A stretch of 15,306 bases of DNA. Source: CAYJNO01 sp044432885. GTDB taxonomy: Bacteria; Bacillota_I; Bacilli_A; Erysipelotrichales; Erysipelotrichaceae. Positions 15,159-15,306 of this stretch are shown here, in pieces. The notes under the pieces were generated by a model, which was not told the DNA's origin, ran no database searches, and saw only the letters and a program-made list of their open reading frames with translations. Location of the stretch: contig JAWXUG010000023.1 in the NCBI GenBank assembly GCA_044432885.1, positions 1 through 15,306 on the forward strand. Direction: 5' to 3'. The position numbers were made by a program, and so were the translations under genes. Position 1 is the first letter of the stretch, and every line of letters starts with the position of its first letter.

Positions 15159-15306
15159 GAATTATTCCATTTTTTTAAAATTTTGACTTAATTTGCAAAG
15201 TAAGTGCAACCTTAGGATAGAGATAACTTAGCGAATCAATTTTTCAAAGAGAGTAGCAGTAACTTAATGATTTATTTTATACTTTCATAAAAAACCATTT
15301 TAACTT

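Noticed and set aside
15159..15306. Possible gene, tRNA or leader RNA at the right edge
   Set aside because: No open frame of note, no cloverleaf or T-box/riboswitch signature; nothing supportable beyond the rpsU promoter.

Overview
The window is AT-rich and uses the standard code (TGA is not read as Trp). It has strong Shine-Dalgarno sites, TTGACA/TATAAT-type promoters and many short hairpin-plus-T terminators, which points to a low-GC Firmicute. A KtrAB potassium system, the gene set and a Tet(M)-like GTPase fused to a YacP/Rae1 nuclease domain would fit an Erysipelotrichia- or Clostridia-like gut lineage. The lineage is inference only. Almost all genes are ordinary chromosomal genes; one short stretch is decayed mobile DNA.

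Left part (1-3300), read leftward: ktrB and ktrA (K+ uptake channel and its RCK gate) with one likely promoter upstream, then a small TSCPD-domain protein, a small hairpin, and the 5' part of an ABC exporter gene. The exporter gene leaves the window and is interrupted by a 10-N assembly gap that breaks its frame. Divergent from ktrBA, read rightward: a sugar-phosphate isomerase/epimerase-like TIM-barrel protein and a DeaD/CsdA-type RNA helicase with its own promoter and a strong terminator.

Middle (6054-7114): a degraded C-terminal remnant of a large serine recombinase (transposon TnpX/TndX type), broken by frameshifts, lies against an intact small four-helix membrane protein. That membrane gene has a near-perfect promoter whose -10 lies inside a 16-bp palindrome, which looks like a repressor operator.

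7115-11328, read leftward: a two-gene, translationally coupled operon. It encodes an uncharacterised cobalamin-binding-type radical SAM protein and then an 847-residue protein that joins a Tet(M)/EF-G-like ribosomal GTPase to a C-terminal NYN nuclease domain resembling Rae1 (YacP), the RNase that cuts mRNA in the ribosomal A site. This fusion is the most interesting object in the window: it suggests a single-protein machine that enters the A site and cuts mRNA there.

Right part (11385-15306): gltX (glutamyl-tRNA synthetase) divergent from that operon, a membrane-dipeptidase-family zinc peptidase, then phoH and rpsU (ribosomal protein S21) read leftward. The dipeptidase and phoH converge on one perfect palindrome that carries both stop codons. 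Several genes here act in translation or RNA metabolism (deaD, the GTPase-nuclease, gltX, phoH, rpsU). No tRNA, rRNA, CRISPR array or intact insertion sequence was seen.
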